The notes below the pieces were generated by a model that saw nothing but the letters and a program-made list of their open reading frames with translations, did no database searches and was not told where the DNA came from. Positions 24,630 to 29,872 of a DNA stretch of 29,872 nt are shown in pieces; the stretch's first letter is position 1; every line of letters begins with the position of its first letter. Source of the DNA: a virus; IMG/VR virus record IMGVR_UViG_3300040810_000721, positions 1 through 29,872 of that record. One strand, 5' to 3'. Made by a program: the position numbers and the translations under genes.

Positions 24630-24864
24630 GACTGCATTCTGATTTTACTAACTTCCAATGCAGGCACTGCCAGCAATACGGCTTCGGACTAGCAACTGCA
24701 CGCAAATCAGCATAAAGTTGCTCGCCCTGCAATATTGCGCTTTCGATATTAGTTGCATTTAAAGCAATCTCAAAAGTGTCGGATTTAGTGGTAATGGTTG
24801 CAATCCATTCTCCGCTTTTGTCGGAAATGTTTAATTTGCCAGAGTGAGAGCGATGACTTGTCAT
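24556..24864 (-). CDS. Hypothetical protein with a C-terminal four-cysteine site
   Basis: 102 residues. The N-terminal half is an Ig-like or beta domain (GKLNISDKSGEWIATIT; FEIALNATNIESAILQGEQL). The C-terminal part has Cys64, Cys67, Cys77 and Cys95 (CWQCLHW, SECSLGF, ASQCSAF), able to bind one zinc or iron ion. It looks like a small phage regulatory or DNA-binding protein, but no family is recognised. Its ATG overlaps the upstream stop in ATGA (24861-24864), so translation is coupled. Confidence 0.7.
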   Translation of the reverse strand: MTSHRSHSGKLNISDKSGEWIATITTKSDTFEIALNATNIESAILQGEQLYADLRAVASPKPYCWQCLHWKLVKSECSLGFAEGKSSGGRFASQCSAFWIND

Positions 24865-25034
24865 TTGAGGCGATCAATAAAGAAAGCTTTTAGCTCTTGC
24901 GCTGACGCACGTGCGTCTGACTCAGTTTGCTCTGGATTGCCCCAATAGACAACTTTCCCATCAAAATACCAAGGCTTGAAGTATGAATCCACTCCGTGTG
25001 CAATTAGTTTTATGCCTATTTCTGAAGTGTTCAC
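24861..25034 (-). CDS. Small hypothetical protein, 57 residues
   Basis: It starts at GTG 25034, bounded upstream in frame by TGA, and ends in an ATGA overlap with the next gene. The sequence (GIKLIAHGVDSYFKPWYFDG, KVVYWGNPEQTE, then an ALA/GLU-rich helix ending AFFIDRLK) looks like a compact alpha/beta mini-protein. I know no family. Both the coupling to the next gene and the composition support it as real. The 118 nt between it and the upstream gene hold only a possible 20-codon ORF. Confidence 0.6.
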   Translation of the reverse strand: MNTSEIGIKLIAHGVDSYFKPWYFDGKVVYWGNPEQTESDARASAQELKAFFIDRLK

Positions 25035-25152
25035 GGTCAGTGTTAAAGTTTTTGTTCAACTTGATTCCGAGGAGTCATCTTGTCCTGATGCGCATGGGGA
25101 GCGCATCAACCAAGCCATGCAGGCGCGAGAGCCGGTGGCATCCCCTCCTAAT

Positions 25153-25449
25153 TCAGTCGTGATTCAAAATCAGGTCTTCCTCCAAGGACTTCAGTTCCGT
25201 GGCAGCGCATACTCTCATTTGGTCGTGCTCTGATGATGAGTTGAAGCCATCCCAGCGCACAGCAAGGTATTTGCGCTGATGGCCGTCTTTTCTGGTCTTG
25301 GTCCTAAGCTCTGTTACCGTACCAACCCGCGACGAATAGCGGCGCTGATTCTCTGGCTTGACAGCAATACCAAGGTGAATGCGAGGCTTTTCAGCAACTC
25401 TATCGCCAACGGCAAACTTGAATGGTGTGCGGCGTGATTCTTTTGTCAT
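25153..25449 (-). CDS. Hypothetical protein with SH3/KOW-like segment
   Basis: 98 residues, basic. FAVGDRVAEKPRIH, then RVGTVTELRTKTRKDGHQ and KYLAVRWDGFNSS form the strand pattern of a small SH3-like barrel (KOW type), often used for nucleic-acid or protein contact. A charged helix follows (TELKSLEEDLIL). I believe similar proteins are common in cyanophages, next to nucleotide metabolism genes, but the role is unknown. The ATG overlaps the thyX stop in ATGA. A + strand frame (24976-25233) overlaps its 3' end but is less convincing. Confidence 0.75.
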   Translation of the reverse strand: MTKESRRTPFKFAVGDRVAEKPRIHLGIAVKPENQRRYSSRVGTVTELRTKTRKDGHQRKYLAVRWDGFNSSSEHDQMRVCAATELKSLEEDLILNHD

Positions 25450-26171
25450 GGTGCTAAACGGGCCTTGCCCCAGCGATTTTTTGTGTACCAGTTATGGACT
25501 GAGGGAGTCCACAGCTCGAAGTGAGGAATCATCATCTGGCACATCTGATGAATTTCTATCTGTGCATCGGCCTTGCCCCGCAGGTCAAGGAAGTGCATGA
25601 GAGAGCGCAGGTTGAACGTAACAACAAAATGCTGCCGGTAGTCGAACGGCAGCACTCCTCTTGCATGTTCTTCTGATATACCAGCATCAAGAGCCTCTTT
25701 GTAGCGTCGAGCCGAGTCCTCGCAGTGTTGAAGATCTTTTGCCCTTAAACGCTCGTCGTAGGTGTACTTCTTGCCTTGGCGGTTGGTGTAATCACCAACA
25801 GGCCGCAGATAAAAAGCTTCCTCTACATCAACAACACCTTCAGCAACCGCAGCAATTCGTTTACCGGTGTAGCGCATCGACTGGACATCCCAACTAGTGC
25901 CAACCCTATGCGTCCGGGCTTGTTGAATCACCGAGTGAGGGAAATAGCCCACAGCAAATGTAATACTGGCGTGCTCCAGTGGCCCGTAATGGCCGCGACC
26001 TCCCAGGAGTAGGTGCTTAACGATGCGATCACCAGCGTCTGGTTCGCTAAGCGGTTCGTCGTAAAACACCCAGCCTTCTGAGTAATCCTGGTGCATTGCC
26101 TGCCAACACAGCGTGGCAGGATCAATGGTCTGGGTTAAAACGCCAACCTGGAAATATGGATCAATTTGCAT
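25446..26171 (-). CDS. thyX: Flavin-dependent thymidylate synthase
   Basis: 241 residues. The enzyme makes dTMP from dUMP with methylene-tetrahydrofolate and FAD/NADPH. The signature RTHRVGTSWDVQSMRY (86-101) is the ThyX motif in the RHR-x7/8-S form, with Thr in place of the first Arg and eight residues before Ser98. FNLRSLMHFLDLRG holds the conserved Arg198 (by alignment with the T. maritima enzyme's Arg174), and AQIEIHQMCQMMIPHFELWT closes the fold. Length is normal for the family. It begins inside an 11-nt overlap with the gene upstream and ends in an ATGA with the next. Together with the dcd-like gene on the other strand it completes a dCTP-to-dTMP route. Confidence 0.95.
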   Translation of the reverse strand: MQIDPYFQVGVLTQTIDPATLCWQAMHQDYSEGWVFYDEPLSEPDAGDRIVKHLLLGGRGHYGPLEHASITFAVGYFPHSVIQQARTHRVGTSWDVQSMRYTGKRIAAVAEGVVDVEEAFYLRPVGDYTNRQGKKYTYDERLRAKDLQHCEDSARRYKEALDAGISEEHARGVLPFDYRQHFVVTFNLRSLMHFLDLRGKADAQIEIHQMCQMMIPHFELWTPSVHNWYTKNRWGKARLAP

Positions 26172-26328
26172 CGTTAAACTCCTGTACTAATTTTTTCAGT
26201 TCTTCGTCGTCCATTGAATCTACAGCTGACAGAAATCCAGCCGTAACGGCTGTGACAAGACGTTCAGGGCTGAATAAAGCAAGCAAAACAAATTGAAAGC
26301 GAGTGTAAATGCCAAATTTAACTTTCAT
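26161..26328 (-). CDS. Small hypothetical protein, 55 residues
   Basis: ATG 26328 to TGA 26161-26163. A hydrophobic helix (YTRFQFVLLALFSPERLV) is followed by TAVTAGFLSAVDSMDDEEL and a charged end. It may be membrane associated or simply a helical hairpin. It overlaps the upstream gene in ATGA (26325-26328) and the thyX start by 11 nt, so it is locked into the operon. No family is recognised. Confidence 0.65.
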   Translation of the reverse strand: MKVKFGIYTRFQFVLLALFSPERLVTAVTAGFLSAVDSMDDEELKKLVQEFNDAN

Positions 26329-26489
26329 TGGTCATGCATCTCCAGTACATGTTGAATGCCGCGAATGTAGCCATCCCAGTAGCGGGAATCGCCTTGACGG
26401 CATTGAAGGCTTTTTTCGTAATTGTTGTAGCCGTCAATCAAAAGACGTTTGACTGACTCAATACTGACTTCAAGTGGCTTTTCATTCAT
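26325..26489 (-). CDS. Small hypothetical protein, 54 residues
   Basis: ATG 26489 to TGA 26325-26327. The sequence reads as a helical mini-protein: ESVKRLLIDGYNNYEKSLQC, then RQGDSRYWDGYIRGIQHVLE. The Y-W-D-G-Y-I-R-G segment looks conserved. It overlaps the genes on both sides (8 nt upstream, 4 nt downstream). I recall peptides of this style in cyanophages without a known role. Confidence 0.65.
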   Translation of the reverse strand: MNEKPLEVSIESVKRLLIDGYNNYEKSLQCRQGDSRYWDGYIRGIQHVLEMHDQ

Positions 26490-26871
26490 TGGATTCCGAG
26501 CGAGCGATTACCGAGGCTTCGTCTTGAATTTTTTTCAGTGAAACAGGCCCAAGTTCTTCTAAAAGAATGCGAAGAAAATGATCTTGGTACAGTTCGTCAT
26601 AGCTTTTCGGGAGCGGTTTGTTCATCGCTTCAATCTTGGCAGCAAATTGCGTCGAGATCCTTAGCTTTTTTTTGGCCCGATAGTACCATTCAGTGTCGGG
26701 CGCATAGCCATGCTTCTCTTCAAAGCTTGAAACCTCCGCCAAAGAGGCCGTGATCTCATTAATACAGTCAATAAGCTCATGGTAAAGCTTGCGAAGCTCA
26801 TTCGTTCCGAGATGTGGAAGCTCTGTGGCGAGAATCGATCTGTCTAGCGAAATGCTGTTGTAAATTGCCAT
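26482..26871 (-). CDS. Hypothetical helical protein
   Basis: 129 residues, mostly alpha-helical and charged: LGTNELRKLYHELIDCINEI, SLAEVSSFEEKHG, then RAKKKLRISTQFAAKIEAMN and a C-terminal helix (LLEELGPVSLKKIQDEA). The spacing of hydrophobic residues suggests a coiled coil or helical bundle. Its ATG lies 10 nt after a strong stem-loop (26882-26902). No family is recognised; it sits between the SSB-like and thyX genes. Confidence 0.75.
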   Translation of the reverse strand: MAIYNSISLDRSILATELPHLGTNELRKLYHELIDCINEITASLAEVSSFEEKHGYAPDTEWYYRAKKKLRISTQFAAKIEAMNKPLPKSYDELYQDHFLRILLEELGPVSLKKIQDEASVIARSESNE

Positions 26872-26881
26872 TTTAGAATAA

Positions 26882-26902
26882 GGGGCAGAGTGAATCTGCC
26901 CC
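26882..26902 (-). terminator. Stem-loop between the SSB-like gene and the next gene, possible weak terminator
   Basis: A perfect 7-bp GGGGCAG/CTGCCCC stem (26882-26888 with 26896-26902) encloses a 7-nt loop. Read on the - strand it is followed by TTATTCT, an imperfect T tract, then the ATG at 26871. It could cause partial termination (higher SSB-like protein than downstream genes) or control initiation of the following gene. On the + strand no T tract follows. Confidence 0.6.
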
Positions 26903-26911
26903 GATAAGGGT

Positions 26912-27280
26912 TCAGAAGAAGTCGTCTACAACGTTGCCGTCAGTGGCCTTGGCCACAGACTGGGCAGCGTCATTGACAGCGCCTTCAGTGTTCTTTTCGT
27001 ACTTGTAGTGAGGCTTGAAGCTCAGACTGATGTAAGTCTTGCCGCTTGTTGATTGCTTCTTCCAGCCGCTAATAGCGAGTGGAATTTCATTGCGCTCACC
27101 AAGAGGCTTGCCTTGCATGATGTACTCCGCCAAAGCGTAAGCTTGATCAGCAGGAATATTAACTACCCCGTCAACGGTAGGGTAATTTTTAGAGGGATCG
27201 TACCTGTCCTTCATTCGAGCTTTCATGTCCTCAGCGGTCTGAGGGAACAAGGCCCCGTTAACTGAAAATGAATCGGTCAT
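26912..27280 (-). CDS. Putative single-stranded DNA-binding-like protein
   Basis: 122 residues. NIPADQAYALAEYIM, then IPLAISGWKKQSTSGKTYIS with LSFKPHYKY, suggest a small OB-like or DUF736-like beta domain. The C-terminus is an unstructured linker ending NVVDDFF, an acidic-aromatic tip like those of phage and bacterial SSBs, which recruit replication and repair partners. It lies in the recombination gene cluster, overlapping the upstream gene by an ATGA. A strong stem-loop follows. The SSB call is inferred from tail, size and neighbours, not from a recognised family. Confidence 0.5.
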   Translation of the reverse strand: MTDSFSVNGALFPQTAEDMKARMKDRYDPSKNYPTVDGVVNIPADQAYALAEYIMQGKPLGERNEIPLAISGWKKQSTSGKTYISLSFKPHYKYEKNTEGAVNDAAQSVAKATDGNVVDDFF

Positions 27281-27552
27281 GATTTTGTTTTGCAGATGAT
27301 GTAGCAGCCTTTTTTGGCTGACTCGGACTGAACTGAATACTTGTACTGATCAGATTCCTTAGTCATGCGACCGGTGATCTGGGCGATGGTGCTGGCCTTG
27401 AAGCCTTCATTGCTTTCCTTGTTGTAGTAAGAAACAAAAAGGCTAGTATCAGGAGTCAAGGAGGAAATCTTCTCCCGTAGCGGGGTTGTTTTACTGTGTC
27501 GGCTTGTGCGTGCTGGAATATCAGCAGCATTGACAACCTCAATAGAAGACAT
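27277..27552 (-). CDS. Hypothetical protein in the recombination cluster
   Basis: 91 residues. A basic N-terminus (ADIPARTSRHSKTTPLREKI) is followed by SSLTPDTSLFVSYYNKES, TIAQITGRMTKES and YSVQSESAKKGCYIICKTKS. The pattern of short strands and a polar surface suggests a nucleic-acid-binding accessory, possibly for the neighbouring SSB-like protein with which it is translationally coupled (ATGA at 27277-27280). No family is recognised. A 27-nt gap separates it from the gene upstream. Confidence 0.65.
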   Translation of the reverse strand: MSSIEVVNAADIPARTSRHSKTTPLREKISSLTPDTSLFVSYYNKESNEGFKASTIAQITGRMTKESDQYKYSVQSESAKKGCYIICKTKS

Positions 27553-27579
27553 AAAAGGTCTTAGCTTGCGAGAAATACT

Positions 27580-28137
27580 TTAACTCAAGCTTGCGATTTT
27601 AGCAATAAGCTGATTGTGCTCGTCCTCCGAAAGATCGTTGGAAGCCCTTAGTTCAGAGATGCGCTGACGAATCGATTCAAGCTGCGATGGGTCAGCCTCA
27701 TCAATCTTTTTCATTGCAGGCTTGAACACACCTGTAGGGTGCAGCTTTTGCACAATTTTGCGGCGTTTAGGCGGTGTCCACTCACAGCTGATCTGTTCGT
27801 CAATCTCAGGGCTTCCGTAGATGCGAATACAGGGTTCATCCTTGCGAAGAGGGTGGGGCATGACCTGATTGGTCGCGTAAAAAGTCACACGCCGTCCAGG
27901 CCACAACGCCACATCGTTACCCAAAAGCTTGATCAATGGAATGGCATTGATTTTGGCCAAAGTCAGTTCAGGGTTAATTTCCTGAAACGACATGATCGTT
28001 TGGAGCTTGGGCTCCTGATCATCAAAGGCCACCTCAGCTGTACGAACGCCTTTGACCGTCAGAGTCATGCGCCCGGAAGCCGGGAACATGAAAGCTTTTA
28101 GCCAAGGCTCATTCATTAGATCACCTACAAATTCCAT
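27580..28137 (-). CDS. Phage replication/recombination-associated protein of unknown function
   Basis: 185 residues from ATG 28137, which has a strong Shine-Dalgarno (GGAGG) 7 nt upstream. A second ATG at 28116 is also preceded by an AGGTG. The N-terminal domain (WLKAFMFPASGRMTLTVKG, LQTIMSFQEINPELTLAKIN, LIKLLGNDVALWPGRRVTFY, EPCIRIYGSP) matches a widespread phage family found near replication and recombination genes, whose biochemical role is not known to me. The C-terminus is a short helical domain (QLESIRQRISELRAS; DEHNQLIAKIASL) probably added for oligomerisation. TGATG overlap with the exonuclease gene upstream implies joint expression. Confidence 0.75.
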   Translation of the reverse strand: MEFVGDLMNEPWLKAFMFPASGRMTLTVKGVRTAEVAFDDQEPKLQTIMSFQEINPELTLAKINAIPLIKLLGNDVALWPGRRVTFYATNQVMPHPLRKDEPCIRIYGSPEIDEQISCEWTPPKRRKIVQKLHPTGVFKPAMKKIDEADPSQLESIRQRISELRASNDLSEDEHNQLIAKIASLS

Positions 28138-28967
28138 CAAACTCCCTCCAATAAATCAGCAACGTCAGTGTCATTGGCTGGATCGTCAACTTGGAACCAT
28201 CGTGGAGCTTCCATCGTGTTAATGCCCCACGATGGCCACTCGTTAGTTCCGCGACAAGCCTTGATGCCTGCAATCGCATCGTCACGACGCTGACGGCCAA
28301 CCTCCAACAGCTCATCGCTGATGATATTCACCGAGTAATTGAACGGATAAGCCCACTCGTAAGCCAGCAACACGATCTGCTTTGGATAAGCGCCGTGGCG
28401 GTCGAGGAACCCCTCAGCATAGTGTGCGCATTGAATGTCATAGCCCAACGCAAATGACTGCCTTGCGAAATCGCGTGGGTTTGCACTGCGAGCTTTTTTT
28501 AGATCCACAAGCACGCCGTCTTCTGGTTGCTCTAAATCAGGCAGGTAACGGCACTCAACATCGTTATCAGCGTCATGCCAGAAATGAGGCACCTGACCCG
28601 AACCCTGCAAAAACTCAGAGGCAACTGGATCGTTTTTGAGCTTGCTCACGATCAATTGCGCAGTGTGGTGCCACTCCTCAGTAATTAAGTCCGCGCACTT
28701 GGAGCGGGCAAGTTCTTGAGCCTCGGCCCAGATTTCTTTGCCTGCTTTTGTGCGACGGTCTGCTCTTGGGGCAACGACGTATTTACGGCTAAATTTTTCG
28801 GGCTCTGTGATCAAACAGTCAACCAATGAGCCCTGGCGCATTGCGTCAGATGGCACCATCGGCATACGGTCTGGATCTTCATAAGCAGCCCAATAGTCAA
28901 TTGCTGTGCCGCAAGCGTATTTCTTTAGCTTGCTAGCTGATAAGGCGGGATGATCGTGATAATTCAT
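28137..28967 (-). CDS. PD-(D/E)XK exonuclease of the RecE / exonuclease VIII type
   Basis: 276 residues. LSASKLKKYACG at the N-terminus, MRQGSLVDCLITEPEKF, then CRYLPDL (Asp144), GVLVDLKKARSA (Asp155, Lys157) and YDIQCAHYAEGF (Gln179, Tyr183) match the PDDEXK_1/DUF3799 nuclease family that includes the catalytic domain of RecE. It would resect 5' strands at double-strand ends for recombination or genome replication. The usual His in the G-x-x-H motif is Asp here (G46-S-L-V-D50), a possible variant. It overlaps both neighbours by ATGA/TGATG. A partner single-strand annealing protein (RecT or Erf) is not seen in the window. Confidence 0.85.
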   Translation of the reverse strand: MNYHDHPALSASKLKKYACGTAIDYWAAYEDPDRMPMVPSDAMRQGSLVDCLITEPEKFSRKYVVAPRADRRTKAGKEIWAEAQELARSKCADLITEEWHHTAQLIVSKLKNDPVASEFLQGSGQVPHFWHDADNDVECRYLPDLEQPEDGVLVDLKKARSANPRDFARQSFALGYDIQCAHYAEGFLDRHGAYPKQIVLLAYEWAYPFNYSVNIISDELLEVGRQRRDDAIAGIKACRGTNEWPSWGINTMEAPRWFQVDDPANDTDVADLLEGV

Positions 28968-29179
28968 TGGTTTGGTAGTTCAAGTTCCATTTCAATCCAG
29001 TAATGGCGCATTTCGCCATCACCAACCAGTAGCCGTGCATCTTCAATTAGATCTTCATCAGTACCGCCGGGGTAGCCGATCACGCACCAAGTGCCATCTT
29101 CAGCGGAAGCGGCCAAGGCTCGTGCCTTGACCGGTCCGAACCGCTTGGGCTCCCATACAGGCACAGCTTTGCTTGTCAT
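28964..29179 (-). CDS. Hypothetical protein, 71 residues
   Basis: The sequence (VWEPKRFGPVKARALAASAE, WCVIGYPGGTDEDL, MRHYWIEMELEL) is a compact alpha/beta mini-protein with conserved-looking Trp, Gly and Pro positions. It is coupled to the exonuclease by an ATGA overlap (28964-28967). A 47-nt gap separates it from the DnaQ-like gene. No family is recognised. Confidence 0.6.
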   Translation of the reverse strand: MTSKAVPVWEPKRFGPVKARALAASAEDGTWCVIGYPGGTDEDLIEDARLLVGDGEMRHYWIEMELELPNQ

Positions 29180-29226
29180 TCAAAAACGCAATGATGTTTG
29201 CAAGGCAAATAGTACCACTGTTTCGA

Positions 29227-29872
29227 CTACTCCGCAATGGAAACGGAGAAGCCCAGTGCCGCAGCTTCATGTTCTGTCATCTTCTTCGCCCACATCTTCG
29301 GAACCAGATCATTCCAAGTAAAACCAGCGTCTTTGCAGTGCTGACGCTGTTCGTACCCCAAATTACTGACGTAGACATGCCTTGGCAGCAAGGCATTATC
29401 AATCAGCTGCTCTAGCTGGGGCTCGCGCTTCATGACCTCTGCCAAGTAGATGCAATCAGTCAGCGCACGGTGAGCGTTCCAAACCGGCACCCCGTAGTCG
29501 ACGGAAAGCGACATTACGGACGGACGGCTGCGCCTACTGCTCAGCGGCCACTGAATATCGTCCATCGTGCAGATCCAGGTCAAAGGCATCGAAGGTAGTG
29601 AGCCCCTCCCTCCAAACCATTGCTGGTCAAAGGCCGCATTGTGAGCTACCGCGTAATCTGCTTCCGCAACCATCGCCCAGAATGATGCCGCCATTGGAGA
29701 CGTGAGATCCGGCGCTCTCATGGTCAGTGACGGTTGGATGCGATTTACAAACTCAGCCTCGTTTGTCAATGTCGGCAACAAAAATGACACCTGGCAGATA
29801 ACAGATCGCAACTCAACATCAAACAGCACAGCTCCCAGCTCAATCACCGTACTGTCGGCTGGAGTCAACCCA
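29227..29872 (-). CDS. DnaQ-like 3'-5' exonuclease, N-terminus cut by the window end
   Basis: At least 215 codons including the partial start. The frame is open to the window edge and begins GLTPADSTVIELGAV. This is the part just after the first DEDD motif (D-x-E-T-T-G), which would lie outside, so an internal TTG at 29868 is not the true start. Motif II (VAHNAAFDQQWF) and motif III with His and Asp (NAHRALTDCIYLAEV) mark a DEDDh exonuclease of the DnaQ/RNase T group. A C-terminal region (VSNLGYEQRQHCKDAGFTWN) is a short extra domain seen in related phage exonucleases. It may proofread a phage polymerase or trim recombination intermediates. Confidence 0.8.
   Translation of the reverse strand, partial: GLTPADSTVIELGAVLFDVELRSVICQVSFLLPTLTNEAEFVNRIQPSLTMRAPDLTSPMAASFWAMVAEADYAVAHNAAFDQQWFGGRGSLPSMPLTWICTMDDIQWPLSSRRSRPSVMSLSVDYGVPVWNAHRALTDCIYLAEVMKREPQLEQLIDNALLPRHVYVSNLGYEQRQHCKDAGFTWNDLVPKMWAKKMTEHEAAALGFSVSIAE

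Noticed and set aside
24976-25233. + strand 85-residue frame (contains VFTVSVKVFVQLD)
   Set aside because: Partly strand-like, but it overlaps antisense to two better supported - strand genes (24861-25034 and 25153-25449) and lies in a region where all other genes are on the - strand.
27563-27596. Direct repeat AGCTTGCGA at 27563-27571 and 27588-27596
   Set aside because: Only 9 bp, two copies, one inside a coding end; no array or known binding site is suggested.
27739-28101. 120-residue + strand frame opposite the replication-associated gene
   Set aside because: Antisense to a gene with recognisable conserved motifs and with coupled neighbours; no sign of coding on its own.
1-29872. tRNA genes, CRISPR arrays, insertion sequences, integrase or attachment sites
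   Set aside because: I looked on both strands and saw no cloverleaf with a T-loop, no regularly spaced repeats, no transposase and no recombinase.

Overview
The window looks like the late (tail and lysis) half plus part of the early/metabolic region of a long-tailed, siphovirus-type phage genome. Evidence for this is a tail terminator, a tail tube, a lambda-like G/T chaperone pair with a -1 frameshift, a 1597-residue tape measure protein and a TipJ-like hub, with no sheath gene. The most likely host is a marine picocyanobacterium (Synechococcus/Prochlorococcus type). I infer this from the VrlC-like 1206-residue structural protein, the ThyX variant and the style of many small genes, all recognised from memory. 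No integrase, repressor, tRNA or host gene is visible, so nothing here indicates a prophage. Both ends of the window cut through genes.

Layout. Positions 2-24391 are on the + strand. The order is a truncated helical protein, a PKD-like/leucine-rich-repeat protein (238-1119), tail terminator (1120-1548), a small conserved-looking protein, tail tube (1680-2618), an intrinsic terminator (2631-2659), chaperones G and G-T, tape measure (3354-8147), tail-tip proteins (8147-12215), two proteins with tube-like folds (12252-13737), then host-contact proteins. The last group comprises the VrlC-like protein, a vWA/MIDAS protein, a fibre with Mtd-N and YadA-like head repeats, and a beta-rich protein. A lysis region follows: two small proteins, a holin-like gene with a second candidate frameshift, and a GH24+M15 endolysin. 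The + block ends with a dCTP deaminase and an HNH endonuclease.

Positions 24351-29872 are on the - strand and are read toward the late block, so the two blocks converge and overlap by 41 nt. In the order they are transcribed, they are a DnaQ-like exonuclease (cut by the window end), a small protein, a PD-(D/E)XK exonuclease of the RecE/exonuclease VIII type, a phage replication-associated protein of unknown function, a 91-residue protein, an SSB-like protein with an acidic-aromatic tail, four small or medium genes ending in thyX, and four small genes. Most are joined by ATGA or TGATG overlaps, so the array is translationally coupled.

The - strand genes supply DNA recombination/repair and thymidylate synthesis. 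The + strand dCTP deaminase feeds the same pathway (dCTP to dUTP, then dUMP to dTMP by ThyX). The + strand genes build the tail and lyse the cell. The most interesting unexplained signal is a second in-phase slippery heptamer (A AAA AAG at 21906-21912) near the end of the 49-codon holin-like gene. It leads into a 74-codon -1 frame that looks coding and has no ATG, GTG or TTG start before its conserved-looking part.
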